Shown here in pieces: positions 56,319 through 64,000 of a DNA stretch of 64,000 nt; the stretch's first letter is position 1, and each line of letters begins with the position of its first letter. Origin of the DNA: Rothia amarae (GTDB taxonomy: Bacteria; Actinomycetota; Actinomycetes; Actinomycetales; Micrococcaceae). The notes below the pieces were generated by a model that searched no databases, was not told where the DNA came from, and saw only the letters and a program-made list of their open reading frames with translations. The translations under genes and the position numbers were made by a program. The stretch lies in contig NZ_CP061538.1 in assembly GCF_014705945.2 (NCBI RefSeq), forward strand, positions 682,001 through 746,000, written 5' to 3'.

Positions 56319-56864
56319 ATGAAGAAACTCTGGAATCACCTCACCCTATGCTGTTCTTCACGCCGAGCAAAGAAGCAGATAGCTCCGAGGGAAGACCACA
56401 CAGGTAGTATTGAATGCGTGTTCGAATGGATCGACAGCTTGCACTGGTCCTTAGCAATCGTTTTCTTTTGGATCATAGGAATCCTTCGCACCAGCATCGT
56501 ATTCGCTCTAGGGTGGAGCGCCTCTGCCGGTACCGAACGATTTAAACGACTTCAACGAGCTATGGATAGCCCCATCTACCGGCGCGCGCAAGCATTTATC
56601 AACCAATGGGGCGCCCTTGCTGTGCCCCTGTGCTTTCTCACGGTCGGATTTCAGACCGCCGTCATCCTAACTACCGGGTTCACCCGTATGCCCTTAATTC
56701 GCTGGATTCCCGCCATGCTTTTGGGAACTCTGCTCTGGGGAATCATCTATGGCACTATAGGCATGGCAGTCTTCTGGGCATGGCTCGAAAGACCCTTTAT
56801 GGCCCTGGCGCTCATTGCAGTGGTGGTACTGGTGATTATCGTCGTGCGGCGTCGTCAAAAATAA
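56319..56864 (+). CDS. DedA-like (VTT domain) membrane protein
   Basis: 181 residues. Membrane segments at about 42-68, 96-120, 125-150 and 155-175. The part FINQWGALAVPLCFLTVGFQT followed by TTGFTRMPLIRWIPAMLLG and LWGIIYGTIG matches the C-terminal half of DedA/VTT proteins (the motif FxRxxPGxR-like is changed to FLTVGFQT, losing the arginine). Members of this family flip lipids or help envelope stability. The short N-terminal region, with Cys and basic residues (LCCSSRRAKK), is unusual. ATG start. Confidence 0.7.
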   Translation: MKKLWNHLTLCCSSRRAKKQIAPREDHTGSIECVFEWIDSLHWSLAIVFFWIIGILRTSIVFALGWSASAGTERFKRLQRAMDSPIYRRAQAFINQWGALAVPLCFLTVGFQTAVILTTGFTRMPLIRWIPAMLLGTLLWGIIYGTIGMAVFWAWLERPFMALALIAVVVLVIIVVRRRQK

Positions 56865-56892
56865 GACCTGCAGACCGTGCTACCTTTGCGGT

Positions 56893-57831
56893 ATGACTCT
56901 TGTGCACCTGGAAGATTTTCATCCGCTGCTACTTCAGCCGGAGAAAGCAGAATATATTGGCTGGGCGCCGGACGCCGAACAACTGCGCGTGGGATATGTA
57001 CCGGGTGTTATGCCTGGAAAATGGTTCAACCGCTGGCATCAGCGCTATGACATTCACCGCGCCCTTATAGAAATTCCCCTGGCGGAAAAGCGCGGAGTTG
57101 ATGCGCTGAACCAAACCCATGAAGGAAATCCGTTAGCGCACATGGTGTTGTTGCGTCCAGAAGAAGAACCCGACTGCTTAGATAAGAAACGCTTTCACGC
57201 TATTAATCTCTACCGGGAAAAGCAAGTAGTAGTGCTTCCTACCGATCATGTGCTTACTGTATATGAAGATTCTGTTCCGCTGGCAGAACTTGCGGAAGAA
57301 TTCATGCTTCAAGACCCTCAAACGGTACCGCAGTGGGCAGAAATTTCTGCTGCTTATCGGCAGGCGAATCCGCAGAAGTTACCGGCGACGCGCCATATTC
57401 ACGATGCGGTTGAGCTGGTGGCAGCGGGACTGGGGCTACTTATCGTTCCGCTATCGGTCGCTCGTTATCACCACCGTAAAGATTTGACCTACCGGTATGT
57501 TGAAGAGCTGGATGAATCGGCCGTCAGCCTGGTGTGGGAGCGAAAATTCCGCTCGAATGAGGACGAACAGATCATCCAAGATTTTGTGGGTATTTGCCGC
57601 GGACGCACGGCGGGATCAGACCGAGGATCTGAAAGCCTGCAAACCCTCAAAGAAAAAGCCGCGAGGGAAAAAGAAGAAGCCAAGCAAAAACGACGTGCGG
57701 CGAATGCGCGCCGGGAAACCCGGGACCGCAAGGCGCGTAACGCCAAAAACAATGGAAATGTCCGCCAACATCAAGCTCAAAAGGGCAAGAGTGCTCCACC
57801 GCGCGGTTCAGGCGGCCGCAAGAAGCGCTAG
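56893..57831 (+). CDS. LysR-type effector-binding domain protein without HTH
   Basis: 312 residues. Residues about 30-235 look like a LysR-family periplasmic-binding-like effector domain: LRVGYVPGVMPGKWFNRW, VVLPTDHVLTVYEDSVPLAEL and VAAGLGLLIVPLSVA. There is no N-terminal helix-turn-helix, and the first 30 residues are unrelated. The C-terminal 75 residues are highly charged (Lys/Arg/Glu), first a coiled coil then a disordered basic tail ending GGRKKR, that could bind nucleic acid. Such proteins recur in Micrococcales; their role is not known to me. Confidence 0.75.
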   Translation: MTLVHLEDFHPLLLQPEKAEYIGWAPDAEQLRVGYVPGVMPGKWFNRWHQRYDIHRALIEIPLAEKRGVDALNQTHEGNPLAHMVLLRPEEEPDCLDKKRFHAINLYREKQVVVLPTDHVLTVYEDSVPLAELAEEFMLQDPQTVPQWAEISAAYRQANPQKLPATRHIHDAVELVAAGLGLLIVPLSVARYHHRKDLTYRYVEELDESAVSLVWERKFRSNEDEQIIQDFVGICRGRTAGSDRGSESLQTLKEKAAREKEEAKQKRRAANARRETRDRKARNAKNNGNVRQHQAQKGKSAPPRGSGGRKKR

Positions 57832-57835
57832 AGAA

Positions 57836-57870
57836 AACCCACCTCAGCCTTGTGGCTGAGGTGGGTAGAA
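57836..57870. terminator. Bidirectional terminator
   Basis: CCCACCTCAGCC and GGCTGAGGTGGG, a 12-bp stem with loop TTGT, with A and T runs on the flanks. Confidence 0.9.
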
Positions 57871-57877
57871 AACTCTC

Positions 57878-59014
57878 TTAGGAAGAAGCTTCGCCGGGTT
57901 CAGGATGTATTCGAGCAACCACGGGCATTTCCTGGGTCTTAGGATTGAATGTTCGAACCAGCGACTGGTTAGCTAGCGGAATACGAGCCCCGTTTTCATC
58001 GAGAGCCCGCTTCAGCGCCACTCGTAACACCCGCGCTACAGCCCACTGTTCACTGGGCGCGGTCTTAACAGAGATACGCAGGGTAAGAGATTCACCGGTC
58101 ACAGATTCCACCCCGAGAACCTCTGGCTCACCCATAATCGAGCGTTTAATATCCGGGTTGCTCAGTGCGCGGTGCGCAGCTTGGAGTAGGATTTCACTAA
58201 TTTCTTCGATGTCCGAATCGTAAGGGACAGGCAAATCGATATTGGTACGCGCCCAGCCCTGAGAAGAGTTACCCACCCTCAAAATTTCGCCATTGCGCAC
58301 ATGCCAGAGCGTACCGTTGACGTCGCGTACCTGAGTGGTTCTCAACCCGACTGCTTCAACTGTGCCGGAGGCTTCGCCCAAATCGACGACGTCCCCAATT
58401 CCTAGCTGGTCTTCTGCCACAATAAAAATACCCGAGAGAAAATCTTTCACCAGTGATTGCGCACCGAAAGAGAGCGCCACGCCGGCGATACCCGCCGAAG
58501 CAATAACTGGGGCTATATTGTATCCCAGTTCAGAAATAATCATGACGATAGCAACGGTCCAAATCACGATGGCCGAAACCGAGCGAAGAACGGAACCCAC
58601 CGTTTTGGCGCGTTGGGACTGGCGTGAATTGCTCTGCAGATTATCGGGCACATACTGAGTTGCCTGCGTGTGCGGGTCTTTGGCAGGAACAATTCGGTAT
58701 CTTGTTCCCTTGGCTACTTGGTTGGTGATATGCCGAATGGCAACCCCCAGCACAAGTCGCAGAATCATAGCCCCCACGATGATAAGCACGATACGCAACG
58801 GCTTATCCAACCAAAAGTCAGTACTCAGCACTCGCTGAAACAGATGAGTCGTTTCATCCGCAGTGTTTTCTAGCGTATAAATATCACCGGTGAGGGCTGC
58901 GCCCAATGGAAAAAGAAGCATATTTTTAAGAGTACTCACCGCGAGCGCAACCCCCACAATTTCTGGGGAGTTTTCAGAGAACATTGACTGTACTGTGAGG
59001 AGTAGCTGAGACAT
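57878..59014 (-). CDS. MscS-family mechanosensitive channel
   Basis: 378 residues. N-terminal membrane helices up to about residue 190, with the pore-lining helix containing IASAGIAGVALSFGAQSLVKD, then the MscS beta domain with GIGDVVDLGEASGTVEAVGL and the cytoplasmic alpha-beta domain. Acts as an osmotic safety valve together with MscL in this window. The N-terminal part up to residue 60 is poorly conserved. Divergent from the Nudix gene, with 16 bp between the two start codons. Confidence 0.92.
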   Translation of the reverse strand: MSQLLLTVQSMFSENSPEIVGVALAVSTLKNMLLFPLGAALTGDIYTLENTADETTHLFQRVLSTDFWLDKPLRIVLIIVGAMILRLVLGVAIRHITNQVAKGTRYRIVPAKDPHTQATQYVPDNLQSNSRQSQRAKTVGSVLRSVSAIVIWTVAIVMIISELGYNIAPVIASAGIAGVALSFGAQSLVKDFLSGIFIVAEDQLGIGDVVDLGEASGTVEAVGLRTTQVRDVNGTLWHVRNGEILRVGNSSQGWARTNIDLPVPYDSDIEEISEILLQAAHRALSNPDIKRSIMGEPEVLGVESVTGESLTLRISVKTAPSEQWAVARVLRVALKRALDENGARIPLANQSLVRTFNPKTQEMPVVARIHPEPGEASS

Positions 59015-59030
59015 TCGTTAAGATAGAACC

Positions 59031-59534
59031 ATGCCCCTCGTTATGGATACCAGACCTGCCGCCTACTGCGTGATTGTGCGCGAAGGCAAGATACTTCTTA
59101 CTCATTTTTCAACGGTCACCGCTGCGGGGCATCGCATTTCTGGGTGGACTCTGCCCGGCGGAGGAATGGAAAGAGGGGAACAGCCTGAGCAGACTGCCCT
59201 TCGAGAAGTCTTTGAAGAAACCGGTTATGAGGCACAGGTTGACGGGCTAGTGGGTGTGCACGCGGGGTATTCTGATCGCCCAGATGGTTCCACCTTTTGT
59301 GCTTTGCGCACTGTTTTTACTGCTCGAATTGTCTCTGGCGAATTCGCAATCGAAGCTGACGGTAGCACTAACGACGCTCGATGGGTTCCCCTGAACGAGC
59401 TCGACCTCTATATCCCACAGGCTTCAAAACATTCAATGTCACCGCATTTTCTGACTGCCGTAGTAGCCATGATGGGTTTCGATTCTGCCCTGGACTGGAG
59501 CAAAGCCGTGGAAAAGGAGCTACCTGCATGCTGA
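59031..59534 (+). CDS. Nudix hydrolase
   Basis: 167 residues. The Nudix box GGGMERGEQPEQTALREV continuing FEETGY is complete, with the metal-binding glutamates in REVFEETG. Hydrolyses a nucleoside diphosphate linked to another moiety; the substrate is not evident. ATG 59031 or ATG 59043 may start it. The 3' end overlaps the lipoprotein gene by 7 bp. Confidence 0.92.
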   Translation: MPLVMDTRPAAYCVIVREGKILLTHFSTVTAAGHRISGWTLPGGGMERGEQPEQTALREVFEETGYEAQVDGLVGVHAGYSDRPDGSTFCALRTVFTARIVSGEFAIEADGSTNDARWVPLNELDLYIPQASKHSMSPHFLTAVVAMMGFDSALDWSKAVEKELPAC

Positions 59535-60676
59535 ACCTCTCTCACACCCTCTCTCGACGACGCGCGGTAGCTTTGAGTAGCGTCGGACTCCTTGCAGCCC
59601 TGAGTGGCTGCGGTGGTACAGGTGGGATCCAAGAAGACCCTCAAGCCGCGGAATTTGGAACCATCAAAATCTCTAAGGGACTCTCCCAGGAAACTGAAAC
59701 GGTAGCTAATATCTATGCGCAGGCACTTCAAGAAGCGGGCTACTCTGTTGAAATCGTAGATACCGGCGATACCCGCGAAGACTACCTCAACGCCATGGGC
59801 GGGTTGGAAGAACCAGAGGCTTCTACCGCCTCAGCTTCTCCCACCGGAATTACACCTTCTGCCGATCCAGCAACAGTCGATCTCACCCCTGATTATTCGG
59901 GTAATTTGTTGTACGAGCTGACTGACAACGGCGCTTTTAGTACTGCTTATATCGAACAGCAACGTAAAGCCTCTGCAGAAGCAACTCAGTCTGCCTCCGC
60001 TGAAGTCACCTCCGCTGAATCCGCTGAAGCAAATGAAACCCCCACCGCTTTAGCCACACCATCACCCCAGGAAACCTCCCTGCAAGCGCCCTCTATGTCC
60101 TCTAGCGACATTCTCGATTCCATTGACCGCCTGCTACCCAGCACCCTGCAGTTACTGGCAGCTTCGGACGGCCAAAACCGCGATGCGCTCGTCGTCACTC
60201 AAGCTACAGCTGCTAAATACGAACTTAACTCCATGACGGATCTCAGCGACTTCTGTAAAAAACTAACCTTCGGAGTCACCACAAAATTTAGTGAGAAGCC
60301 CCATGGGCTGAAAGCACTCTCAGAGTATTATCAGTGCAAACCAAAAGCTGTAAAAATCTTTGACGATCAAACAGAGCTCTCCCGAGCACTGGCGTCCAAC
60401 GAGGTACAGGTAGCGGATATATATTCGGCATCGTCTCAAATCAGCCAAAACGCATATAAAGTTCTGGACGATCCCGCAGGAATCTTTATTCCCCAGCAAA
60501 TCGTGCCGATTATGCGCGTCAATGAGTTGCCCTCCAGCGCTCAAGACGCCGTCAACACCGTATCCCGCCAAATCACAACCGACGATCTCAAAACCTTTGA
60601 CAGACTGACCCACGGCTCAGAAGCAATGACACCCGAAGAAGTGGCAAAATTCTGGCTCGAACGTTCAACGGAGTAA
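59528..60676 (+). CDS. OpuAC-like substrate-binding lipoprotein
   Basis: 382 residues. A Tat-like or Sec lipoprotein signal: SRRRAVALSSVGLLAALSGC with Cys at about residue 27. The mature protein looks like a glycine betaine/choline-binding (OpuAC) protein: TIKISKGLSQETETVANIYA, DLTPDYSGNLLYEL and the C-terminal half with LTFGVTTKF and FIPQQIVPIMRV. The binding domain is broken by two Ala/Ser/Thr/Glu-rich inserts (about residues 90-115 and 150-205), an unusual feature. No ABC ATPase or permease gene is next to it, so it is an orphan or works with a distant transporter. Confidence 0.8.
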   Translation: MLNLSHTLSRRRAVALSSVGLLAALSGCGGTGGIQEDPQAAEFGTIKISKGLSQETETVANIYAQALQEAGYSVEIVDTGDTREDYLNAMGGLEEPEASTASASPTGITPSADPATVDLTPDYSGNLLYELTDNGAFSTAYIEQQRKASAEATQSASAEVTSAESAEANETPTALATPSPQETSLQAPSMSSSDILDSIDRLLPSTLQLLAASDGQNRDALVVTQATAAKYELNSMTDLSDFCKKLTFGVTTKFSEKPHGLKALSEYYQCKPKAVKIFDDQTELSRALASNEVQVADIYSASSQISQNAYKVLDDPAGIFIPQQIVPIMRVNELPSSAQDAVNTVSRQITTDDLKTFDRLTHGSEAMTPEEVAKFWLERSTE

Positions 60677-60686
60677 CCTAGGCACT

Positions 60687-61907
60687 ATGGCATCTTTTAA
60701 ACAATCCGCAAAACTTCAAAACGTTCTCTACGATATTCGTGGACCGGTACTCGATGAAGCTCAGCGTATGGAATCACAAGGGCACCGTATTCTCAAGCTC
60801 AATATCGGTAACCCCGCGCCGTTTGGCTTTGAAGCCCCAGATGCCATCATGATGGATATTATCCAGCACCTTCCCGAAACTCAGGGCTACTCTGATTCAC
60901 GTGGTCTCTACTCGGCGCGTACCGCCATTGTGCAGTACTACCAGACCAAGGGAATTCTGAACCTCGAACCTAACGACGTTTATCTGGGTAACGGCGTTTC
61001 CGAGCTGATTCCCATGACCTTGCAGGCGCTGTTAGATCCGGGCGACGAAATTCTTATTCCAACCCCTGACTACCCGCTGTGGACGGCATCCACTGCGCTC
61101 GCCGGGGGTACTCCGGTGCATTATCTGTGCTCCGAAGAGGACGACTGGCAGCCAGACTTTGAAGATATCCGTTCGAAGATTACCGAACACACCAAGGGAA
61201 TTGTGGTCATCAACCCCAATAACCCCACCGGTGCGGTCTATAGCAAGGAAGTTCTGCAATCTATCGTAGATATTGCCTATGAATTTGGGCTCATCATTTT
61301 CACCGATGAAATCTACGAAAAAATTACCTATGACGGCGTTGAAGCCATCAACATGGCAACTCTGACCAAAGACGACGTCCTGTGCCTCACCTTTTCCGGA
61401 CTCTCCAAGGCATACCGCGTGTGCGGTTACCGCGCTGGCTGGGTTGCCATCGCCGGCCCCAAATACGCAGCCCGAGACTACATTCAGGGCATCAATCTGC
61501 TGGCATCCATGCGGCTGTGTGCAAACGTGCCCGCCCAGCATGCCATTCAAACGGCGCTGGGGGGTTACCAGTCTATTAATGATCTGATTCTGCCCGGTGG
61601 ACGCCTCAAAGAGCAACGCGATCTTTCCTTTAAGATGCTCAACGAAATCGACGGCGTGAGCACCAAGCAGGCAGACGGCGCGCTGTATCTCTTCCCGCGC
61701 ATCGACACCGATAAATTCAACATCACCAGCGATGAGCAGTTTGCCTTTGACCTGCTGAAAGAACAGAAAATTCTCGTCAGCCACGGATCAGCCTTCAACT
61801 GGAAGCAACCGGACCACTTCCGCCTGGTTTTCTTGCCCGATACCCAGACTTTAAAGTCCGCATTGGAGCGGCTGGGGAATTTCCTTGATGACTACAAGCA
61901 GAACTAG
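60687..61907 (+). CDS. Alanine-type aminotransferase (AlaA family)
   Basis: 406-residue class I aminotransferase. N-terminal IRGPVLDEAQRMESQGHRIL and LNIGNPAPFGF are typical of the AlaA/YfbQ alanine transaminases; the PLP-binding lysine is in SGLSKAYRVCGYRAGW and substrate contacts are in NPNNPTGAV. Probably transfers amino groups between alanine and 2-oxoglutarate. Start ATG 60687, 10 bp after the lipoprotein stop. A terminator follows. Confidence 0.92.
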   Translation: MASFKQSAKLQNVLYDIRGPVLDEAQRMESQGHRILKLNIGNPAPFGFEAPDAIMMDIIQHLPETQGYSDSRGLYSARTAIVQYYQTKGILNLEPNDVYLGNGVSELIPMTLQALLDPGDEILIPTPDYPLWTASTALAGGTPVHYLCSEEDDWQPDFEDIRSKITEHTKGIVVINPNNPTGAVYSKEVLQSIVDIAYEFGLIIFTDEIYEKITYDGVEAINMATLTKDDVLCLTFSGLSKAYRVCGYRAGWVAIAGPKYAARDYIQGINLLASMRLCANVPAQHAIQTALGGYQSINDLILPGGRLKEQRDLSFKMLNEIDGVSTKQADGALYLFPRIDTDKFNITSDEQFAFDLLKEQKILVSHGSAFNWKQPDHFRLVFLPDTQTLKSALERLGNFLDDYKQN

Positions 61908-61943
61908 GCAGTCTTTTGCGCTGATTGAGCGCTAGTTCTTCTG

Positions 61944-61983
61944 AAAGACCGGTGTCCCTGGTGGGGTTCACCGGTCTTTTGTC
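61944..61983 (+). terminator. Terminator after the aminotransferase
   Basis: AAAGACCGGTG and CACCGGTCTTT, 11-bp stem with 14-nt loop, then TTGTC. Confidence 0.85.
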
Positions 61984-62013
61984 TGTTACTTGGGATGGGC
62001 TACTCCCAACGCT

Positions 62014-62298
62014 CTATTCGGTATCTGAGGATGAACGCGCCTCTTTAGCTGCAGTAAGACGTTGACGGGCGCCGTCCAACCACGCTTCACAGCGGGTAGC
62101 AAGTTGCTCCCCACGCTCCCACAAAGCAATAGTTTCTTCCAAATTCGAAGACCCTGACTCCATGCGCGAAACCACCTGCATGAGTTCTGCCCGAGCCTGC
62201 TCATAGGAGAGCTCTTCAACCGGTGCGCCCTGAGCGGAAACGCTGAATTCGATGTTCTGGGCTGCCCTTTTATGTTCGGTGTTGTTCTGATCTGACAT
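62014..62298 (-). CDS. xseB: Exodeoxyribonuclease VII small subunit
   Basis: 94 residues, helical hairpin with [20 protein letters not shown] and [20 protein letters not shown], the defining XseB motif. Forms exonuclease VII with XseA, which lies 9 bp upstream on the same strand. Confidence 0.95.
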   Translation of the reverse strand: MSDQNNTEHKRAAQNIEFSVSAQGAPVEELSYEQARAELMQVVSRMESGSSNLEETIALWERGEQLATRCEAWLDGARQRLTAAKEARSSSDTE

Positions 62299-62307
62299 GA
62301 TGTTTCC

Positions 62308-63618
62308 TTATTCTGATGTTGAGATATTTGAAGAGTAAGTGGCGGAGACTGTGGCTTCTGCCGATCCGTGCGCGGCACGCACAACAATCTGCTCACCAGG
62401 TTCTAGAACTGCGGCGTCTTTGACGAGCGTGCCGTCAGCTTTTTGAGTAAGCGTATAGCCACGCTCTAAAGTGTGCTGGGGTGATAGGGCCCGTACCCGG
62501 GCTTTGAGCTGAAAGACGACGTCTGAGGCTCGATTAATCTGGAATTGTGCCGCAGCGAATCCCCGCGAGCGAAGCCGATCAATATCTTCTTCTCGTTGAA
62601 GCAACGTCGAATCAGGTTGAGCCAGCGCCGGTCGACTCCTCAGCTGTTCTAGCGCGTAACTTTCTCGTTCGATGAGCTGCTCTACAGAGCGTTGTAAATA
62701 GACTCTCGCTTGGGCAACGCGCAAACGTTCTTCTTCAACATCAGGCACTATTCGCTTTGCCGCGTCCGTAGGCGTAGACGCCCGTAAATCTGCAACGAAA
62801 TCGAGAAGCGGAGAATCCGCTTCGTGCCCGATAGCAGAAACTACCGGAGTCTCAGCGGCAAAGACAGCTCTTACCAGCGCTTCTTCGGAGAAAGGCAATA
62901 GATCTTCCATAGAACCGCCGCCGCGAGCAATCACGATGAGGTCGACGTCGTCGCGCCCATCAAGCTCCTGAAGAGCTTCAGTGACCTGCCGGAGCGCGTG
63001 CACTCCCTGTACCGCTACTTCACGAATTTCAAATTCGACAGAGGGCCAGCGCAGGGTGGCGTTGCGGATGACGTCTTTCTCCGCATCTGAATCTCGACCG
63101 GTAATCAGTCCAATCCGATGGGGCAGAACGGGCAGAGCTTTTTTGTGGTGAGCTTCGAAAAGCCCCTCTGCAGCGAGTTGCTGCCGTAACTTTTCGATTC
63201 TCTCTAACATGGTGCCCAAACCCACCGGTCGAATATCGTGACCGAGCATCGACAGCCTACCGGTCTTGACCCAAAAATCAGGTTTGAGCTGAACGACTAC
63301 CCGCTGACCGCGCTCTAAATCGCTGGACAGACGGGCAGTTTCCTGGGCGAAAAGAGTGACCGGCACCGAAACTTCTTCATTGACGTCGCGCAACGTCAAA
63401 TAGGTAACGCGCGCTCGCTTATTGAGTTCGATAATCTGCCCCTCCACCCAGGTAGGGGAGCACTGTGCAATATACCCATTGAGCTTGTGTGAAAGCATAT
63501 GCAGCGGCCAGGGATTATCCGGGGTGGTTTGCGCAGCGCGCGCCGGTAAATCACGCCGAGCATCTGATGGGTCGGCTGTGTTATCCGGAACCAAAGTGGG
63601 TTCGAGAGAATCGCTCAT
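62308..63618 (-). CDS. xseA: Exodeoxyribonuclease VII large subunit
   Basis: 436 residues. N-terminal OB-fold domain (about 40-140) with VEGQIIELNKRARVTYLTLRD; catalytic domain with GLITGRDSDAEKDVI, VDLIVIARGGGSMEDLLPFS and VVSAIGHEADSPLLDFVADLRA; then a long coiled coil and C-terminal segment with LERGYTLTQ. Degrades single-stranded DNA from both ends. I use ATG 63618; ATG 63624 adds two codons. Cotranscribed with xseB. Confidence 0.95.
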   Translation of the reverse strand: MSDSLEPTLVPDNTADPSDARRDLPARAAQTTPDNPWPLHMLSHKLNGYIAQCSPTWVEGQIIELNKRARVTYLTLRDVNEEVSVPVTLFAQETARLSSDLERGQRVVVQLKPDFWVKTGRLSMLGHDIRPVGLGTMLERIEKLRQQLAAEGLFEAHHKKALPVLPHRIGLITGRDSDAEKDVIRNATLRWPSVEFEIREVAVQGVHALRQVTEALQELDGRDDVDLIVIARGGGSMEDLLPFSEEALVRAVFAAETPVVSAIGHEADSPLLDFVADLRASTPTDAAKRIVPDVEEERLRVAQARVYLQRSVEQLIERESYALEQLRSRPALAQPDSTLLQREEDIDRLRSRGFAAAQFQINRASDVVFQLKARVRALSPQHTLERGYTLTQKADGTLVKDAAVLEPGEQIVVRAAHGSAEATVSATYSSNISTSE

Positions 63619-63747
63619 GCACATATCATGGCATCGACCACTGACATTTTAGAAAGTTTTTAGCTTCTGCCTGAAAAAATTTGAAACGTGGGCAGGTTGA
63701 CTTTCAACTCACAGCGTAAATAGATATTGATTCTGTACGGTTAACAC

Positions 63748-64000
63748 ATGGCGAACCAACAGCATTCCGGTTCTTTTTCAGCGGAAGAACCATCTTCACG
63801 CCCTCACGCGGCGTCGAGCAGAGCTCCTGAAAACTCAGGTAGCTGGCGCAATATTACAGTTGAAGCGGAAAACCGTAGAAGGCGACCAGCACCTTCTGTT
63901 ACCGCGAAAGAGGCTTATGCAACGCGGCCCCGTCCGCGTTTTTCCGCTGCCCGTAAATTTTTGGCGGTTCTTTTGGCTCTGACGGCGCTTCTGCTGGGGG
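63748..64000 (+). CDS. Membrane protein, cut off by the window end
   Basis: Frame open from ATG 63748 to the last base. The first 65 residues are hydrophilic, Ser/Arg/Pro-rich and probably disordered (ANQQHSGSFSAEEPSSRPHA). A membrane helix begins near residue 69 (ARKFLAVLLALTALLL). The gene diverges from xseA; TTGACT at 63697-63702 may be the -35 box of its promoter. DUF4245-type proteins are common here in relatives, but too little is present to name it. Confidence 0.7.
   Translation, partial: MANQQHSGSFSAEEPSSRPHAASSRAPENSGSWRNITVEAENRRRRPAPSVTAKEAYATRPRPRFSAARKFLAVLLALTALLLG

Overview
The window is a contiguous piece of chromosome from a Gram-positive actinobacterium, most likely a Rothia-like member of the Micrococcaceae. 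The reasons are the gene order rpoA-rplQ-truA-rplM-rpsI-glmM followed by coaA, glmS, acpS, nnr, alr, the tsaE-tsaB-rimI-tsaD cluster, groES-groEL, guaB-guaB3 and guaA; a mycothiol gene (mshA); a GuaB3 protein; and a ribosomal protein L17 with the long C-terminal extension seen in this group. The genus is an inference; no rRNA or tRNA gene was found.

Layout. 1-6700: alpha subunit of RNA polymerase (5' end cut by the window), ribosomal proteins L17, L13 and S9, TruA, a class I PPK2 and GlmM. 6900-8690: a decayed patch around an intact mscL. It holds the scar of a mannitol operon, in which the start of mtlA is joined to the end of mtlD, and the remains of a VanY-type D,D-carboxypeptidase. 8719-13862: CoaA (minus), GlmS, AcpS and the bifunctional NAD(P)HX repair enzyme. 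13936-17765 (minus): MshA, a conserved phosphatase next to it, and a polyprenyl-phosphate sugar transferase with a long hairpin in its leader. 17868-22032: alanine racemase and the t6A-modification cluster. 22016-24587 (minus): a YbdK-type carboxylate-amine ligase and a THUMP-like methyltransferase. 24677-26710: groESL behind a CIRCE operator. 26924-31098: two tandem acyltransferase-3/SGNH membrane proteins. 31280-37300: guaB, guaB3, a SURF1-like protein, a DUF3817 protein and guaA.

37300-38700 is a repeat-rich gap: 74-bp tandem repeats, a 26-bp-stem hairpin, a 46-codon gene and a VOC-family pseudogene. 39305-46901 is a sugar-uptake island: a PTS alpha-glucoside/maltose EIICB with a RpiR-type regulator and a small membrane protein on the plus strand, and a divergent operon of a MapP-like sugar-phosphate phosphatase plus two GH13 alpha-glucosidases. 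Together these suggest the pathway maltose -> maltose 6'-phosphate -> maltose -> glucose.

47155-51292 holds a 1,310-residue SF1-helicase-like protein whose ATPase motifs look broken, overlapping a 73-codon gene. The rest contains an FmdB zinc ribbon, 5-formyl-THF cyclo-ligase, GalU, a probable SepX/GlpR-type division membrane protein, a CYTH-CHAD protein, a DedA-like protein, a LysR effector-domain protein without HTH, an MscS channel, a Nudix hydrolase overlapping an OpuAC-like lipoprotein, an alanine-type aminotransferase and exonuclease VII (xseA, xseB). The window ends inside a gene for a membrane protein.

Themes: housekeeping operons are intact, while accessory functions (mannitol use, a peptidoglycan carboxypeptidase, a VOC enzyme) are being lost. 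Most calls come from reading the protein sequences; no database search was run.
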